Part shown: positions 6,935 to 15,245 of the stretch, in pieces | Numbering within the stretch: position 1 is the first letter of the stretch | Layout: each line of letters opens with the position of its first letter | Assembly: GCA_002010065.2 (NCBI GenBank) | Contig: MTMD02000015.1 | Coordinates: 98,971 to 162,970, forward strand | Length of the DNA stretch: 64,000 nucleotides | Direction: 5' to 3' | Source of the DNA: Candidatus Pyrohabitans jungbluthii | Lineage (GTDB): Archaea; Hydrothermarchaeota; Hydrothermarchaeia; Hydrothermarchaeales; BMS3B | Position numbers and translations under genes: made by a program | Notes under the pieces: generated by a model | The model's input: the letters and a program-made list of their open reading frames with translations, nothing else | Databases searched by the model: none | Told to the model about the DNA's origin: nothing

Positions 6935-8773
6935 ATGTATTTACCCCTTGCTGAAGTGGAGATAAGCGGCTGGTTGCTCTTGGCGATAGGCTTCTGTGTA
7001 GGCGTGCTCGCCGGCTTCTTTGGTATTGGGGGCGGATTTATTGTCACGCCTGCGCTCAACATCTTCGGCTTTCCAATGGCTTATGCCATAGGCACAGACC
7101 TGTCGCAGATAATGGGCAACTCCATTGTGGCTACTTTTAAACACCGGAAGCTGGGCAACGTCGATCTGCGCCTGGGGTTCTTTATGATTATAGGCACCGC
7201 CATAGGTGTGGAGGTGGGCAAAGAGGTGGTGCTCTACCTGGAGGAGATTGGCAAAGTGGGCAGCGTTGTGAGGTCTATCTATATTCTGCTCCTTGGTGGA
7301 ACGGGCGCCTACATGCTCTTCGACTACTGGAAGTTTAAGAAGGAAGAGGAGGCGGGAGAGGAGAAGAAGGTGGTGACGGAGCGTGTGGGTAGCAAGCTCT
7401 CTGAGATGGTGCACCGAATAAATCTCCCGCCGAAGGTTGCCCTGCCACAGTCGAAAATAAAGTCCATCTCTCTGTGGGCAATTCTGCTGGTGGGCTTCAT
7501 CACCGGTTTTCTCGCCGGCTTCCTCGGCGTTGGCGGCGGATTTATACGCATGCCTGCGATGATATACGCGCTGGGCGTGCCTACAACCATCGCGATAGGC
7601 ACAGATTTGTTCGAGATAATATTCTCCTCTGCCATTGGTGCATTCCTCTATGCCACGGAGGGAAGAGTGGAGATAGTTGCCGCTGCGGTGATGGTGTGCG
7701 GCTCAGCGATAGGGGCGCAGATTGGTGCCTTGGCAACGAGCTATGTGCGCGGTATGAAGATACGCTTCTACTTCGCTTTAACAATACTATTTGCCGCAAT
7801 CAGCGTGGTGATGAAGCAGCTCGCTGTCAGCCTTTCCATTCCTGTGCTTAGCACCTACGCAGGTTACCTCATCCTCTCAGTTGCAGGTTTAATGACCCTG
7901 AACATTACCCTGAGCACAGCCAAGGGTGTAATAGAGGAGAGGGCGGTGTATCCTGCTGTGAAGCGCAGGCTTCGCATACTCCTCGCCACAGGTGGCTCGC
8001 ACCACGCTCTGCGCGCGATTCGCCTAGGCGCGCGACTTGCGAAGGGCTATGGTGCAGAGGTAACGCTGCTGGTGGTTAAGGACCCGAAAGAGGAGATTCC
8101 CGTTGCTGAGGTGCAGCGCAGCGCAGGCAAAGTGCTAAAGGAGCTTGGGGTAAAGGCTGAGCTCACTGTGAGGCATGGCAACCCCGCCAAGGAGATACTT
8201 AAGGCTTCCAAAGAGTACGACCTCCTCGTCATAGGTTCCCACGGAACGCGCAGTATAACAGAACACCTGCTGGGGGACAACGCCACACACATAGTGGAGA
8301 ATATGAAGACCTCAACGCTTGTGGTTAAGCGGAAGGCGGAGGTCACCAAGATTCTCGCCTGTGTTAACCTGCCCCGCTACCGCGAGGCTGTTGTCAGACG
8401 TGCAATAGAGCTTGCAAAGATTCTAAACGTACCTCTTGAGTTCCTGTATGTGCTACCTGAGCCGCTTATATACCCGATACGCCGCCTTCACCTGAGCAGC
8501 GAGGAGATTATGGAGCTTTACCCGGAGAAGCGCGAGGCTGCTGAGGAGATTATCAAGCTCGCTAAGAGCGAGGGTGTTAAAGCAAGCGTCAAATTCAGAG
8601 AGGGCATACCAGAGGAGGAAATACTGCTCGAGAAGCGGGAAATCGGCGCAGACCTCGTGATTCTGGGCGACTCTGGCTGGAGGGGCATACTCGGAGAGCT
8701 AATAGGCTCCCTTTCTGGGCACATAGTAAAGCATGCCCGCGTCTCTGTGCTTGTAGTGCATCGCAAGGCTTGA
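6935..8773 (+). CDS. TauE/SafE-family anion exporter fused to two UspA domains
   Basis: 612 residues. Residues about 10-345 are a TauE/SafE permease, a family linked to export of sulfite or organosulfonates, with two homologous halves marked by FFGIGGGFIVTPAL and FLGVGGGFIRMPAM and by the paired GTDL motifs. Residues about 345-465 and 468-612 are two universal-stress-protein domains with ATP-loop patterns VIGSHGTRSITEHLLGDNAT and LGDSGWRGILGELIGSLSG. The UspA domains face the cytoplasm and may gate transport by nucleotide sensing (inference). The substrate is not proven. The permease begins soon after a 56-residue membrane peptide. Confidence 0.9.
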   Translation: MYLPLAEVEISGWLLLAIGFCVGVLAGFFGIGGGFIVTPALNIFGFPMAYAIGTDLSQIMGNSIVATFKHRKLGNVDLRLGFFMIIGTAIGVEVGKEVVLYLEEIGKVGSVVRSIYILLLGGTGAYMLFDYWKFKKEEEAGEEKKVVTERVGSKLSEMVHRINLPPKVALPQSKIKSISLWAILLVGFITGFLAGFLGVGGGFIRMPAMIYALGVPTTIAIGTDLFEIIFSSAIGAFLYATEGRVEIVAAAVMVCGSAIGAQIGALATSYVRGMKIRFYFALTILFAAISVVMKQLAVSLSIPVLSTYAGYLILSVAGLMTLNITLSTAKGVIEERAVYPAVKRRLRILLATGGSHHALRAIRLGARLAKGYGAEVTLLVVKDPKEEIPVAEVQRSAGKVLKELGVKAELTVRHGNPAKEILKASKEYDLLVIGSHGTRSITEHLLGDNATHIVENMKTSTLVVKRKAEVTKILACVNLPRYREAVVRRAIELAKILNVPLEFLYVLPEPLIYPIRRLHLSSEEIMELYPEKREAAEEIIKLAKSEGVKASVKFREGIPEEEILLEKREIGADLVILGDSGWRGILGELIGSLSGHIVKHARVSVLVVHRKA

Positions 8774-8820
8774 GCTTTTTACCTTGTGAATCTTGAGCAA
8801 AGTAGCGTTGCGGTGATGGA

Positions 8821-9033
8821 ATGTATAAGGATGAGGTTGTCCTACTTCACGACTTTCTTGTGAGGATTAAGGTGTTCCTCGAGAAGGGCGGTGCCTCGCT
8901 GTCCTGCTTTGAGGAGTATGAGAAGAACCCTGTGAGACCATACCATATCCACAGAAAAAAGAAGGAGCATGAAGCAGCACTTTTCCTACTTGCTAAATGC
9001 CTCGAGAGGTTTTTCAGGGAGAATCCCAGGTGA
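8821..9033 (+). CDS. UPF0058 family protein
   Basis: 70 residues matching the small archaeal UPF0058 family: KDEVVLLHDFLVRIKVFL at the start, then PYHIHRKKKEHEAALFLLA, the family's His-rich centre. It is helical; family function is unknown. ATG is preceded by GGTGATGG. It heads a run of three closely packed genes (8821-9734). Confidence 0.8.
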   Translation: MYKDEVVLLHDFLVRIKVFLEKGGASLSCFEEYEKNPVRPYHIHRKKKEHEAALFLLAKCLERFFRENPR

Positions 9034-9039
9034 AGTTTT

Positions 9040-9345
9040 ATGGGCGTGGAGGAAGCGGTTCGCAGCAAGAGCGGGGAGAGTTTTATAGACGTCATAGTAT
9101 CTCCCAACGCCAAGAAGACCGAAATTGCAGGTTATGACGCCTGGAGAAAGAGGCTCTCTGTAAAGGTGGCTGCGAAAGCGAAAGCTGGCGAAGCTAACCG
9201 CGCCCTTATCTCCTTCTTCGCCTCCCTTTTTGGAGTTTCCAAGGGTGATGTTAATATTGTGACGGGAGATAACTCTCGGGAGAAGACCCTGAGAGTAAGA
9301 CTCCCGAGAGATGTGGTGCTAGAAGTTATAGATAGGGAGCTATGA
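9040..9345 (+). CDS. DUF167 / YggU family protein
   Basis: 101 residues with the DUF167 pattern: IDVIVSPNAKKTEI, LSVKVAAKAKAGEANRALI and VNIVTGDNSREKTLRV. Members are small alpha/beta proteins widespread in bacteria and archaea without an established function. It overlaps the following TOPRIM gene by 4 nt, so the two are co-translated. Confidence 0.85.
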   Translation: MGVEEAVRSKSGESFIDVIVSPNAKKTEIAGYDAWRKRLSVKVAAKAKAGEANRALISFFASLFGVSKGDVNIVTGDNSREKTLRVRLPRDVVLEVIDREL

Positions 9346-9734
9346 ACCTGGAAGAGTTTGAGAAGATACTGGAAGAGATAGAAGAGCTGCGCGAGGAGGC
9401 GCTCACTACGCCCATCCTAGTGGAGGGCAAGCGTGACATTCTCGCCCTTGAGAGGCTGGGAATAACCGGTGAGTTTTTCTGCGCATGCAACGGCAAGCCA
9501 CTGTTTGAAACCTGCGAGGAGATAAGCCACGCATACAAGCGGGTTATTTTGCTCGTTGACCTAGACAGCGCGGGCATAGCTATAGGTAAAAAGGTCAAGC
9601 ACTACCTTTCCCAGCTTGGCGTACATGTGGTGGAGAAGCACCGCCTAACGCTGCTGAGGAAGCTGGACACACATCAGGTAGAGCACCTCGCCACCCGCGT
9701 TGAACGGATTAAGAGGGAGCTCTTTCGCTGGTGA
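9342..9734 (+). CDS. TOPRIM-domain protein (UPF0292 / RNase M5-like)
   Basis: 130 residues. A TOPRIM domain is visible with the catalytic Glu in LVEGKRDILAL and the acidic pair in VILLVDLDSAG, as in primases and RNase M5. Archaeal stand-alone TOPRIM proteins of this size are UPF0292; they probably act on RNA or DNA phosphodiester bonds, but the target is unknown. Overlaps the DUF167 gene. Confidence 0.8.
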   Translation: MNLEEFEKILEEIEELREEALTTPILVEGKRDILALERLGITGEFFCACNGKPLFETCEEISHAYKRVILLVDLDSAGIAIGKKVKHYLSQLGVHVVEKHRLTLLRKLDTHQVEHLATRVERIKRELFRW

Positions 9735-9750
9735 GCGACGCTGCACAAAA

Positions 9751-9760
9751 TTTTTATAGG
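9751..9760 (+). promoter_or_regulatory. TATA-like promoter of the aIF5A-agmatinase pair
   Basis: TTTTTATAGG about 48 nt upstream of the aIF5A start. The leader holds GAGAGGAGG as ribosome binding site. Confidence 0.45.
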
Positions 9761-9803
9761 GCTTTCTCTTTAAATCGCACATAAAGCTGAGAGGAGGAAA
9801 AGA

Positions 9804-10199
9804 ATGAGCACAAGAACAGGAGAGGTAAGGGAAATCAAGGTTGGCAAGTATGTGGTCATCGATGGCGAACCTTGCAAGGTAGTGAGCTATACCACTGCGA
9901 AGACAGGCAAGCACGGCCATGCGAAGGCAAACGTTGTTGGTATTGGCATATTTGACGGGGTTAAGCGCACCCTGGTTGCACCTGTGGATGCGAAGGTAGA
10001 GTTTCCAATAATAGACAAGCGCGTGGGACAGGTGCTTGCGATAATGGGCGATACGGTGCAGATAATGGACATGGAGACCTATGAGACCTTTGAAACCAAG
10101 ATGCCTGCACCAGATGATATCGAAGGCGAGCTTAAGGAAGGCGTGGAGGTTGAATACATAGTAGCGATGGAGAGGCGTAAGTTAACGAGGGTGCGCTAA
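9804..10199 (+). CDS. Translation factor aIF5A (hypusine-containing)
   Basis: 131 residues, normal for archaeal IF5A, which helps ribosomes through stalling motifs. The N-terminal SH3-like domain carries the modification loop TGKHGHAK; by analogy with eukaryotic eIF5A the modified lysine is K36. A C-terminal OB-fold follows from about residue 70. One nucleotide separates it from the agmatinase gene, which makes the putrescine needed for polyamine and hypusine formation, so the pairing is functionally coherent. Strong ribosome binding site GAGGAGG. Confidence 0.95.
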   Translation: MSTRTGEVREIKVGKYVVIDGEPCKVVSYTTAKTGKHGHAKANVVGIGIFDGVKRTLVAPVDAKVEFPIIDKRVGQVLAIMGDTVQIMDMETYETFETKMPAPDDIEGELKEGVEVEYIVAMERRKLTRVR

Positions 10200-10200
10200 G

Positions 10201-11079
10201 GTGACTGTTTATTCCCTTCCTTCTACCTTCGGGAGGAGGGAGCTTGGTGTTGAGGAGGCAAGCTACGTCGTAGCTGGCATACCCTTCGACTCCAGTGAGA
10301 GCTACCGTTCTGGCTCGCGGGAGGCTCCGCAGGCGATACGCGAAGCCTCGCGGGAGATCGAGGACTTCGACATGCTTGAGGATTTCGACCTGCTTGAGCT
10401 AGCTATAGCGGACATTGGCGATATAGAGGTCTCCTTCGGGAGCAACGAGGAGACAAGGAAGCGTGTTGTTGAAACTGTGAGGTTTATACGGGATAATCAT
10501 GCTGTGCCCGTACTTTTAGGCGGAGAGCACACTATCTCTGCCTTTGCGATTGAAGCCTTTCCTGAGGACACCCTGTTCTTGAGTTTCGACGCCCACCTGG
10601 ATTTCCGGGAGGATTACATCAACAACCCCTTCTCCCATGCATGTGTGCTTCGCCGTGCTGCGGAGCACTTGGGCTACGAGAACATCCTAGCGGTAGGTGT
10701 GAGAAGCGCATGCAGGGAGGAGCTGGAGGACGCAAAGAGGCTTGGTGTGAGCTTTATACCCTTTGATGAGTGCTACAACCTCGAGGCGCTGGAGAGCAGG
10801 CTGAGAAAGACTGTTGAAGGAAGGAAGGTCTACCTATCCATAGATATGGATGTCTTCGACCCGAAGGATGCTCGCGGAGTTGGCAACCCCGAGCCTCCTG
10901 GCTTCTTTTTCTTTGACTTTCTGCAGATTCTGGATTTTATAAAAGCTTGCAAGCTCGTGGGCTTTGACGTAACCGAGGTAATTCCTCGCTACGATGCTTA
11001 CACGCCAGTGCTTGCAGCCAAGTTGATTTTCAAGGTGCTTGCAAGGTATGAGAAGAGATTAAAAGGCGCTATCCATTGA
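10201..11079 (+). CDS. speB: Agmatinase (ureohydrolase)
   Basis: 292 residues of the arginase/agmatinase family, hydrolysing agmatine to putrescine and urea. Mn-binding motifs are intact: GGEHTIS, SFDAHLDFR and SIDMDVFDP. The start is GTG, one nucleotide after the aIF5A stop. The pairing with aIF5A supports a role in polyamine supply for (deoxy)hypusine. Other ureohydrolases (guanidinobutyrase-like) cannot be fully excluded. Confidence 0.93.
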   Translation: MTVYSLPSTFGRRELGVEEASYVVAGIPFDSSESYRSGSREAPQAIREASREIEDFDMLEDFDLLELAIADIGDIEVSFGSNEETRKRVVETVRFIRDNHAVPVLLGGEHTISAFAIEAFPEDTLFLSFDAHLDFREDYINNPFSHACVLRRAAEHLGYENILAVGVRSACREELEDAKRLGVSFIPFDECYNLEALESRLRKTVEGRKVYLSIDMDVFDPKDARGVGNPEPPGFFFFDFLQILDFIKACKLVGFDVTEVIPRYDAYTPVLAAKLIFKVLARYEKRLKGAIH

Positions 11080-11149
11080 ATTTTAATATAAACAAACCAG
11101 ATGCAGCCTGTAAAATTCCTGTAAATTTATTAATGAAGGCTCTTAAAAA

Positions 11150-11270
11150 ATGAGCCAAATGAAAACCCTTAACGAAATACGCAACGCTGGAATTGAAGCT
11201 ATTGCCGAAGCTATGGTCAAATAGGAATTGTAAGGGAAATTAAGAACATTAGGTCTGATTAATTTTAAAG
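11150..11270 (+). pseudogene. Possible decayed short gene (EIRNAGIEA motif)
   Basis: From ATG 11150, 24 codons read MSQMKTLNEIRNAGIEAIAE and a few more, then TAG. Shifting one base near 11212 lets the reading continue as YGQIGIVREIKNIRSD to a TAA at about 11269. The start resembles small bacterial/archaeal proteins that begin LxEIRxxGIEAL followed by LGPVGMVRFL, often beside nucleotidyltransferase-type toxins. The rest of the gap 11080-11411 shows only AT-rich intergenic sequence. Weak, from memory of a family pattern. Confidence 0.25.
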
Positions 11271-11355
11271 TTTTATACTATTACGCTTGACTCTATAGAT
11301 GTCCAATCTTGCTTACAAAACACCGGAGATGTAGCACCTAGTACTCTGGACAAAA

Positions 11356-11365
11356 TTTTTATACT
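11356..11365 (+). promoter_or_regulatory. TATA-like promoter of the YeiH-kinase pair
   Basis: TTTTTATACT about 51 nt upstream of the start at 11412. Confidence 0.4.
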
Positions 11366-11411
11366 TAAAACTCGTAATGCTTGCTGTCAAAAGTGAAAGC
11401 AGGGAACACAG

Positions 11412-12380
11412 ATGCATAGTGGGGGCTACAGTAATCTCAGGGAGATTGTTAAAGGTGCTTCAGTGGGAATGACACTCGCACTTCTCGCATACGTGGTATC
11501 CACCAACTACCCCTCCCTAGATGCCCTATTCTTGGCTCTCTTTTTTGGCATGGGGGCGAAGGCGATTCTCGGAGAAGGAGCAATAAGCGAGAAAGCCCTA
11601 GATACGAGCATAAGATTCTTTATTCCCTGCGGTATAATACTTTATTCGGCAAACATCCCATTTTACATTTTCGGAATGACAAGCTCTCTCAGAATTGTTG
11701 AAATATTTTGGGTTATGGCATTATATGTTATAGTTATTCTGACTCTGGGCTCAATTTTAAACATGGAAAAGAGGATAACAGCCCTCCTCGCCACAGGCTC
11801 TGCAATATGCGGTGCTTCTGCCATAGCAATTCTCTCCCCTTTAATCAAAGCAAGGCGCGAGGACACGTCGATTGCAATCATGATAATAACCGCCGTGGGT
11901 CTCACTGGTGCAATGGTTTATCCCATACTTAAAGACATCCTGCATCTGAGCGAACTGAGCTATGCCTTTCTGTGTGGAGCAACCCTCCACCAGACAGGTC
12001 TGGTAAAGATAGCAGGCTCCTACGCTGGGGGTGAGGTGATCAGCTCTGCCCTTGCCTTCAAAGGTGTGAGGATAAGCATGATTGCCCTCGCAGCGATAGC
12101 CGTGCCATATTCCCTTGAAAGGAAGCCTGCCTTTCCCCTCTTCATCCTCCCCTTTTTAATCCTCTCCTTTCTATTTTCCTTCGTTGAAAACCTGAAGAGC
12201 GTGGCTACGCTCATATCTCCCTTTGCCACCTTTGCCTTTGCAAGCGCCATGGCGAGCATAGGCTTGAGCGTTGACATGCAGAGTCTCTACAGAGCCAGGC
12301 TTCGCTACCTAAATGTAGCCTACGCTGCGTGGCTCATCGTTTTAATCTCTGTGCTCCTAGGTGAGGGGGTGACGCTATGA
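11412..12380 (+). CDS. YeiH/UPF0324-family membrane transporter (putative sulfate exporter)
   Basis: 322 residues with about 9-10 hydrophobic spans. The family signatures are ATGSAICGASAIAILSP and the following LIKARREDTSIA, plus a later GLTGAMVYPIL and LCGATLHQTGLV. Annotated elsewhere as putative sulfate exporters, but the substrate is not established. Its stop overlaps the start of a histidine kinase by 4 nt, so the kinase and transporter are co-expressed and the kinase may sense a related envelope signal (inference). Confidence 0.85.
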   Translation: MHSGGYSNLREIVKGASVGMTLALLAYVVSTNYPSLDALFLALFFGMGAKAILGEGAISEKALDTSIRFFIPCGIILYSANIPFYIFGMTSSLRIVEIFWVMALYVIVILTLGSILNMEKRITALLATGSAICGASAIAILSPLIKARREDTSIAIMIITAVGLTGAMVYPILKDILHLSELSYAFLCGATLHQTGLVKIAGSYAGGEVISSALAFKGVRISMIALAAIAVPYSLERKPAFPLFILPFLILSFLFSFVENLKSVATLISPFATFAFASAMASIGLSVDMQSLYRARLRYLNVAYAAWLIVLISVLLGEGVTL

Positions 12381-13450
12381 AGCTGAGGCTCTTCCACAAG
12401 ACCTTTATACTCTTCCTCCTCCTCTCCATACTTCCTATTATCGTGGTGGGCACCAGAATAACACTGCTCAACTTCAAAACCCTCAGCCAGATATCTCAGG
12501 AGATGGAAATCCCCCCTGATGTTTTCCAGCCAATGCTTGACAGGACCCTCCAGGAGGGGATAACCTACTCCTTCTATGTGATAATCATCGTAATTATCGT
12601 GGCGATATTCTTTACCGCCAGCATCGTGGGACCGATTGAAAGGCTCAGAGAAGCAACTCTCAGGTTGAGCCACGGTGACTACTCCTACATCCCAGAGGTG
12701 AATACCGGAGACGAGCTCGAAGAACTGGCGGAGGCTTTCAAAGAAATGGCAGAAAAGCTTCAGCAGACAATGAGGGAACTTGAGCTGGCAAACAATCAGA
12801 AGAGGACTTTTCTGGATATAATGTGCCATGACCTTTCCAACTACCTCTCTATAATTGGAGGTTTTACCTCCCTCCTTCAGGAGAGGGAAACTGATGAGAA
12901 TAAAAGGGAAATACTGAATATAATCCACAAAAATGCCAGAAAGATAGAGGAGGTGCTTGAAAATGCAAGGCGGTTTGCAAGACTTGAGAAGGGAACCGCT
13001 CTGCAGATGGAAGAGCGCGACCTAAAGGAAATTCTACTCTCTGTACATGAGGTTTTCTCTCAGAACAATGAGGGGAGTAGAATAAAGCTGAAGCTTCCGG
13101 ATGGCACGATCATAGTTGAGGTGGATGAGCTGATAAAAGATGTATTTCTTAATTTAATCTCAAATGCGCTCAAGTACTCGAGGGATGAGGTGGAGGTGGA
13201 AGCAGAAGATCTGGGAGAATATGTGAGAGTGACGGTAAGAGACCTTGGTCCTGGAATACCCGATGAGCATAAGGAGGCCGTTTTTGAGAGGTTCTGGAGG
13301 TTTGAAAGGAGCGGAGTTAAGGGCACAGGCTTGGGGCTGGCGATAGCAAAAAGCATCGTTAAACTCCACGGGGGGAGGATATGGGTTGAAGATAACCAAC
13401 CCAGGGGTAGCGTCTTTATCGTGGAGCTTCCAAAGCGACAGGGGGAGTAA
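12377..13450 (+). CDS. Membrane sensor histidine kinase with HAMP domain
   Basis: 357 residues. TM1 is about 8-25, a short external loop about 26-63, TM2 about 64-84, HAMP about 85-135. The phospho-acceptor helix has H151 (FLDIMCHDLSNYL), then the ATPase domain with NLISNALKYS (N box), DLGPGIPDEH (G1), and GTGLGLAIAKSI (G2). No response regulator lies nearby, so it is an orphan kinase. The sensing loop is too short for a recognised ligand domain. Overlaps the YeiH-type transporter by 4 nt. Confidence 0.93.
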   Translation: MKLRLFHKTFILFLLLSILPIIVVGTRITLLNFKTLSQISQEMEIPPDVFQPMLDRTLQEGITYSFYVIIIVIIVAIFFTASIVGPIERLREATLRLSHGDYSYIPEVNTGDELEELAEAFKEMAEKLQQTMRELELANNQKRTFLDIMCHDLSNYLSIIGGFTSLLQERETDENKREILNIIHKNARKIEEVLENARRFARLEKGTALQMEERDLKEILLSVHEVFSQNNEGSRIKLKLPDGTIIVEVDELIKDVFLNLISNALKYSRDEVEVEAEDLGEYVRVTVRDLGPGIPDEHKEAVFERFWRFERSGVKGTGLGLAIAKSIVKLHGGRIWVEDNQPRGSVFIVELPKRQGE

Positions 13451-13501
13451 TAGAAAAACTTTTCATTTGTTAAACATTTTTTTAATTGTGGCAGTGATAT
13501 A

Positions 13502-14305
13502 ATGAGAAGGTTAATTCTGCTGGTGGCGGTGCTGGTTTTCCTTTCCGGCTGCACCGCTCAGAAGGATAGCGAAAGTCTGCATGCTGCTCTCGGGGAGGGG
13601 CAGCAGGTGGATATGCCAGAGGTATCACCTGCTGTGGATGTGAAAATAAGTGAGCTTCTTGAGAGGGCGCAGGAGTTCAACAACCACTACGTCAATGTGA
13701 GAGGGAAGGTGCTGGAGAGTGCCAACACCTCTGTGTACACCTACATAAAGCTCAGCGACGGCACCGGAGAGGTGTGGGTGGCTTTGCCAAAACAGAGCGT
13801 TAATGTGGGAGAGGAGATTAGTGTACCAAACGCCTACGTTCAGGTTGACTTCTACAGTGCTACTTTTAACACCACTCTGGACGTGATTCTGCTCGCTGAG
13901 AGGCTGGGAAGCCCAGAGCCCATGCTAGCGGGTACAATTCACAGCACTCTCCCTGCCAGAGAGCCGCCTAAGGTTATAAACGTAACTAAGCTGGAGGACG
14001 GCTACACCGTTGAAGAGCTCTATGAAAAGAGGCAGGAGCTTAACAACAAGGTCGTGAAGCTGCGAGGCGTTGTGGTGAAGGTACTCCCCAACATAATGAG
14101 CAGGACCTGGATTCACGTGCAGGATGGCACAGGCAATGAGAGCGAGGGCACCCATGACATTGTTGTTACCTACACCGGAAGCGAGAAGATATTGCCTGGC
14201 GACGTGGTAATCGTTGAGGGCAGGCTTAGTGCGGACAAGGACATTGGCTCTGGGTACTTCTTTAAGGTGATTATCGAGGACGCGAAAATAGAAAAAGAGG
14301 ATTAG
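13502..14305 (+). CDS. Lipoprotein with two OB-fold domains
   Basis: 267 residues. A lipobox signal ends at Cys17 (VFLSGC). Two related OB-fold-like units follow, each starting with a VNVRGKV/VKLRGVV strand and a shared DGTG element (LSDGTGEVWVALPK at about 80 and VQDGTGNES at about 205), with GDVVIVEGRL near the end. Outside the cytoplasm such OB-folds bind ligands or partner proteins, so a nucleic-acid role is unlikely. Convergent with a haem-motif lipoprotein, whose stop touches this one. Ligand unknown. Confidence 0.75.
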   Translation: MRRLILLVAVLVFLSGCTAQKDSESLHAALGEGQQVDMPEVSPAVDVKISELLERAQEFNNHYVNVRGKVLESANTSVYTYIKLSDGTGEVWVALPKQSVNVGEEISVPNAYVQVDFYSATFNTTLDVILLAERLGSPEPMLAGTIHSTLPAREPPKVINVTKLEDGYTVEELYEKRQELNNKVVKLRGVVVKVLPNIMSRTWIHVQDGTGNESEGTHDIVVTYTGSEKILPGDVVIVEGRLSADKDIGSGYFFKVIIEDAKIEKED

Positions 14306-14995
14306 TCACCTCACAAGAAATATGCTGTGGCACCCTTTAAGGGAGCAGGTGTTTGCTGAGATTACATTTATTGCCTCTTGAGCTCGTGCTGTATCGTTGG
14401 CTGCCAGCGCTTCCTCCAGGTTAACAACGTACTCCTCCTTCATCCTCTCTTCGGTGAGTTCTGGCAGGAACTTCGCCACCATCTGCTTGCTTTCAAAGTA
14501 GTACCTCTTAAACTCAGGGAAGTGTCTTTTCGCTTTTTCGATGTCTCCCTCACGCAGGGCTTTCTTAATCTCGCTGTACTCGTACTCCAGGTTTGCCATG
14601 GCTCCGCCGCTGCGTTGGTGGCATACACTAACGCCGCAGCTACCAGCGATGTTAGAAATCACCTGCTCAGCCTTCGTGAAGTCTCGAGCATGGAGGTGCT
14701 CTCCCAGCATTGTGAGGTCTTCCTCAGCCACCATGAACCTGAGATGCTGCTCCCCAGCTTTTTCCTTTGCCTTCTCATAAACTTGAAGCAAAGCTTTGTA
14801 ATGCTCCTCCGCCGACTTGGCGTCGCCTGCTGCGATAGCCTGCTTTAGCGCAGAGTATTCCTCCTCGAAGCTGCTCTGTATCTCCTTCGCCTCTATAATC
14901 CTCTCCTTCTCAGGCTTAACCTCTTCAGCCGGCTGAGCGCAGCCAGAAAGGAACATTCCGACAAGGAGTAGGGGGATAAGCTTCCTGAGATTCAT
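14306..14995 (-). CDS. Lipoprotein with two CX4CH haem-c-like motifs
   Basis: 229 residues. The ATG at 14995 is preceded by AGGAGGT, so I prefer it to the ATG seven codons earlier. Lipobox Cys19 (MFLSGC) predicts an extracellular lipid-anchored protein. It is highly helical with two internally similar halves, each ending in a CX4CH: C120-GVSV-C125H126 and C217-SLKG-C222H223. The residues in front of each (QVISNIAGS, EAINVISAN) are also alike, so it arose by duplication. CX4CH is a known but uncommon covalent haem-c attachment spacing in multihaem cytochromes, so a dihaem helical-bundle cytochrome is likely. A metal site is an alternative. Confidence 0.7.
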   Translation of the reverse strand: MNLRKLIPLLLVGMFLSGCAQPAEEVKPEKERIIEAKEIQSSFEEEYSALKQAIAAGDAKSAEEHYKALLQVYEKAKEKAGEQHLRFMVAEEDLTMLGEHLHARDFTKAEQVISNIAGSCGVSVCHQRSGGAMANLEYEYSEIKKALREGDIEKAKRHFPEFKRYYFESKQMVAKFLPELTEERMKEEYVVNLEEALAANDTARAQEAINVISANTCSLKGCHSIFLVR

Positions 14996-15191
14996 AGCAT
15001 ACCTCCTAATCATCATCCTACCATATCCCTATCCTAACAATTTTAAACATGGTACAGGCGAGCCCTACCCTTGCGATTTGTAAACCACCAAAATTATCCC
15101 CCTGTAAAAGGAAGTGAAAGGTTATTCGCATTATTATCTCATTATGGGCACATTTAGCACATATTTCATAACCGCGTTGCAAAGGTTTACA

Positions 15192-15209
15192 GAGATATAT
15201 TAAATATCT
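15192..15209 (+). promoter_or_regulatory. TATA-like, near-palindromic promoter element of the cell-wall-binding gene
   Basis: AGATATATTAAATATCT is AT-rich and nearly self-complementary, about 45 nt upstream of the start codon. It could serve as TATA box, operator, or both. The rest of the 15017-15245 gap shows no gene. Confidence 0.35.
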
Positions 15210-15245
15210 AGTGGGTGTAAGTATTACTAAAAAGGAGGTGAGGGA

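Noticed and set aside
12320-12928. 202-codon minus-strand frame over YeiH and kinase genes
   Set aside because: Antisense shadow without motifs or ribosome binding site.
15191-15245. Riboswitch upstream of the cell-wall-binding gene
   Set aside because: The AT-rich near-palindrome is better explained as TATA box; no conserved aptamer pattern.
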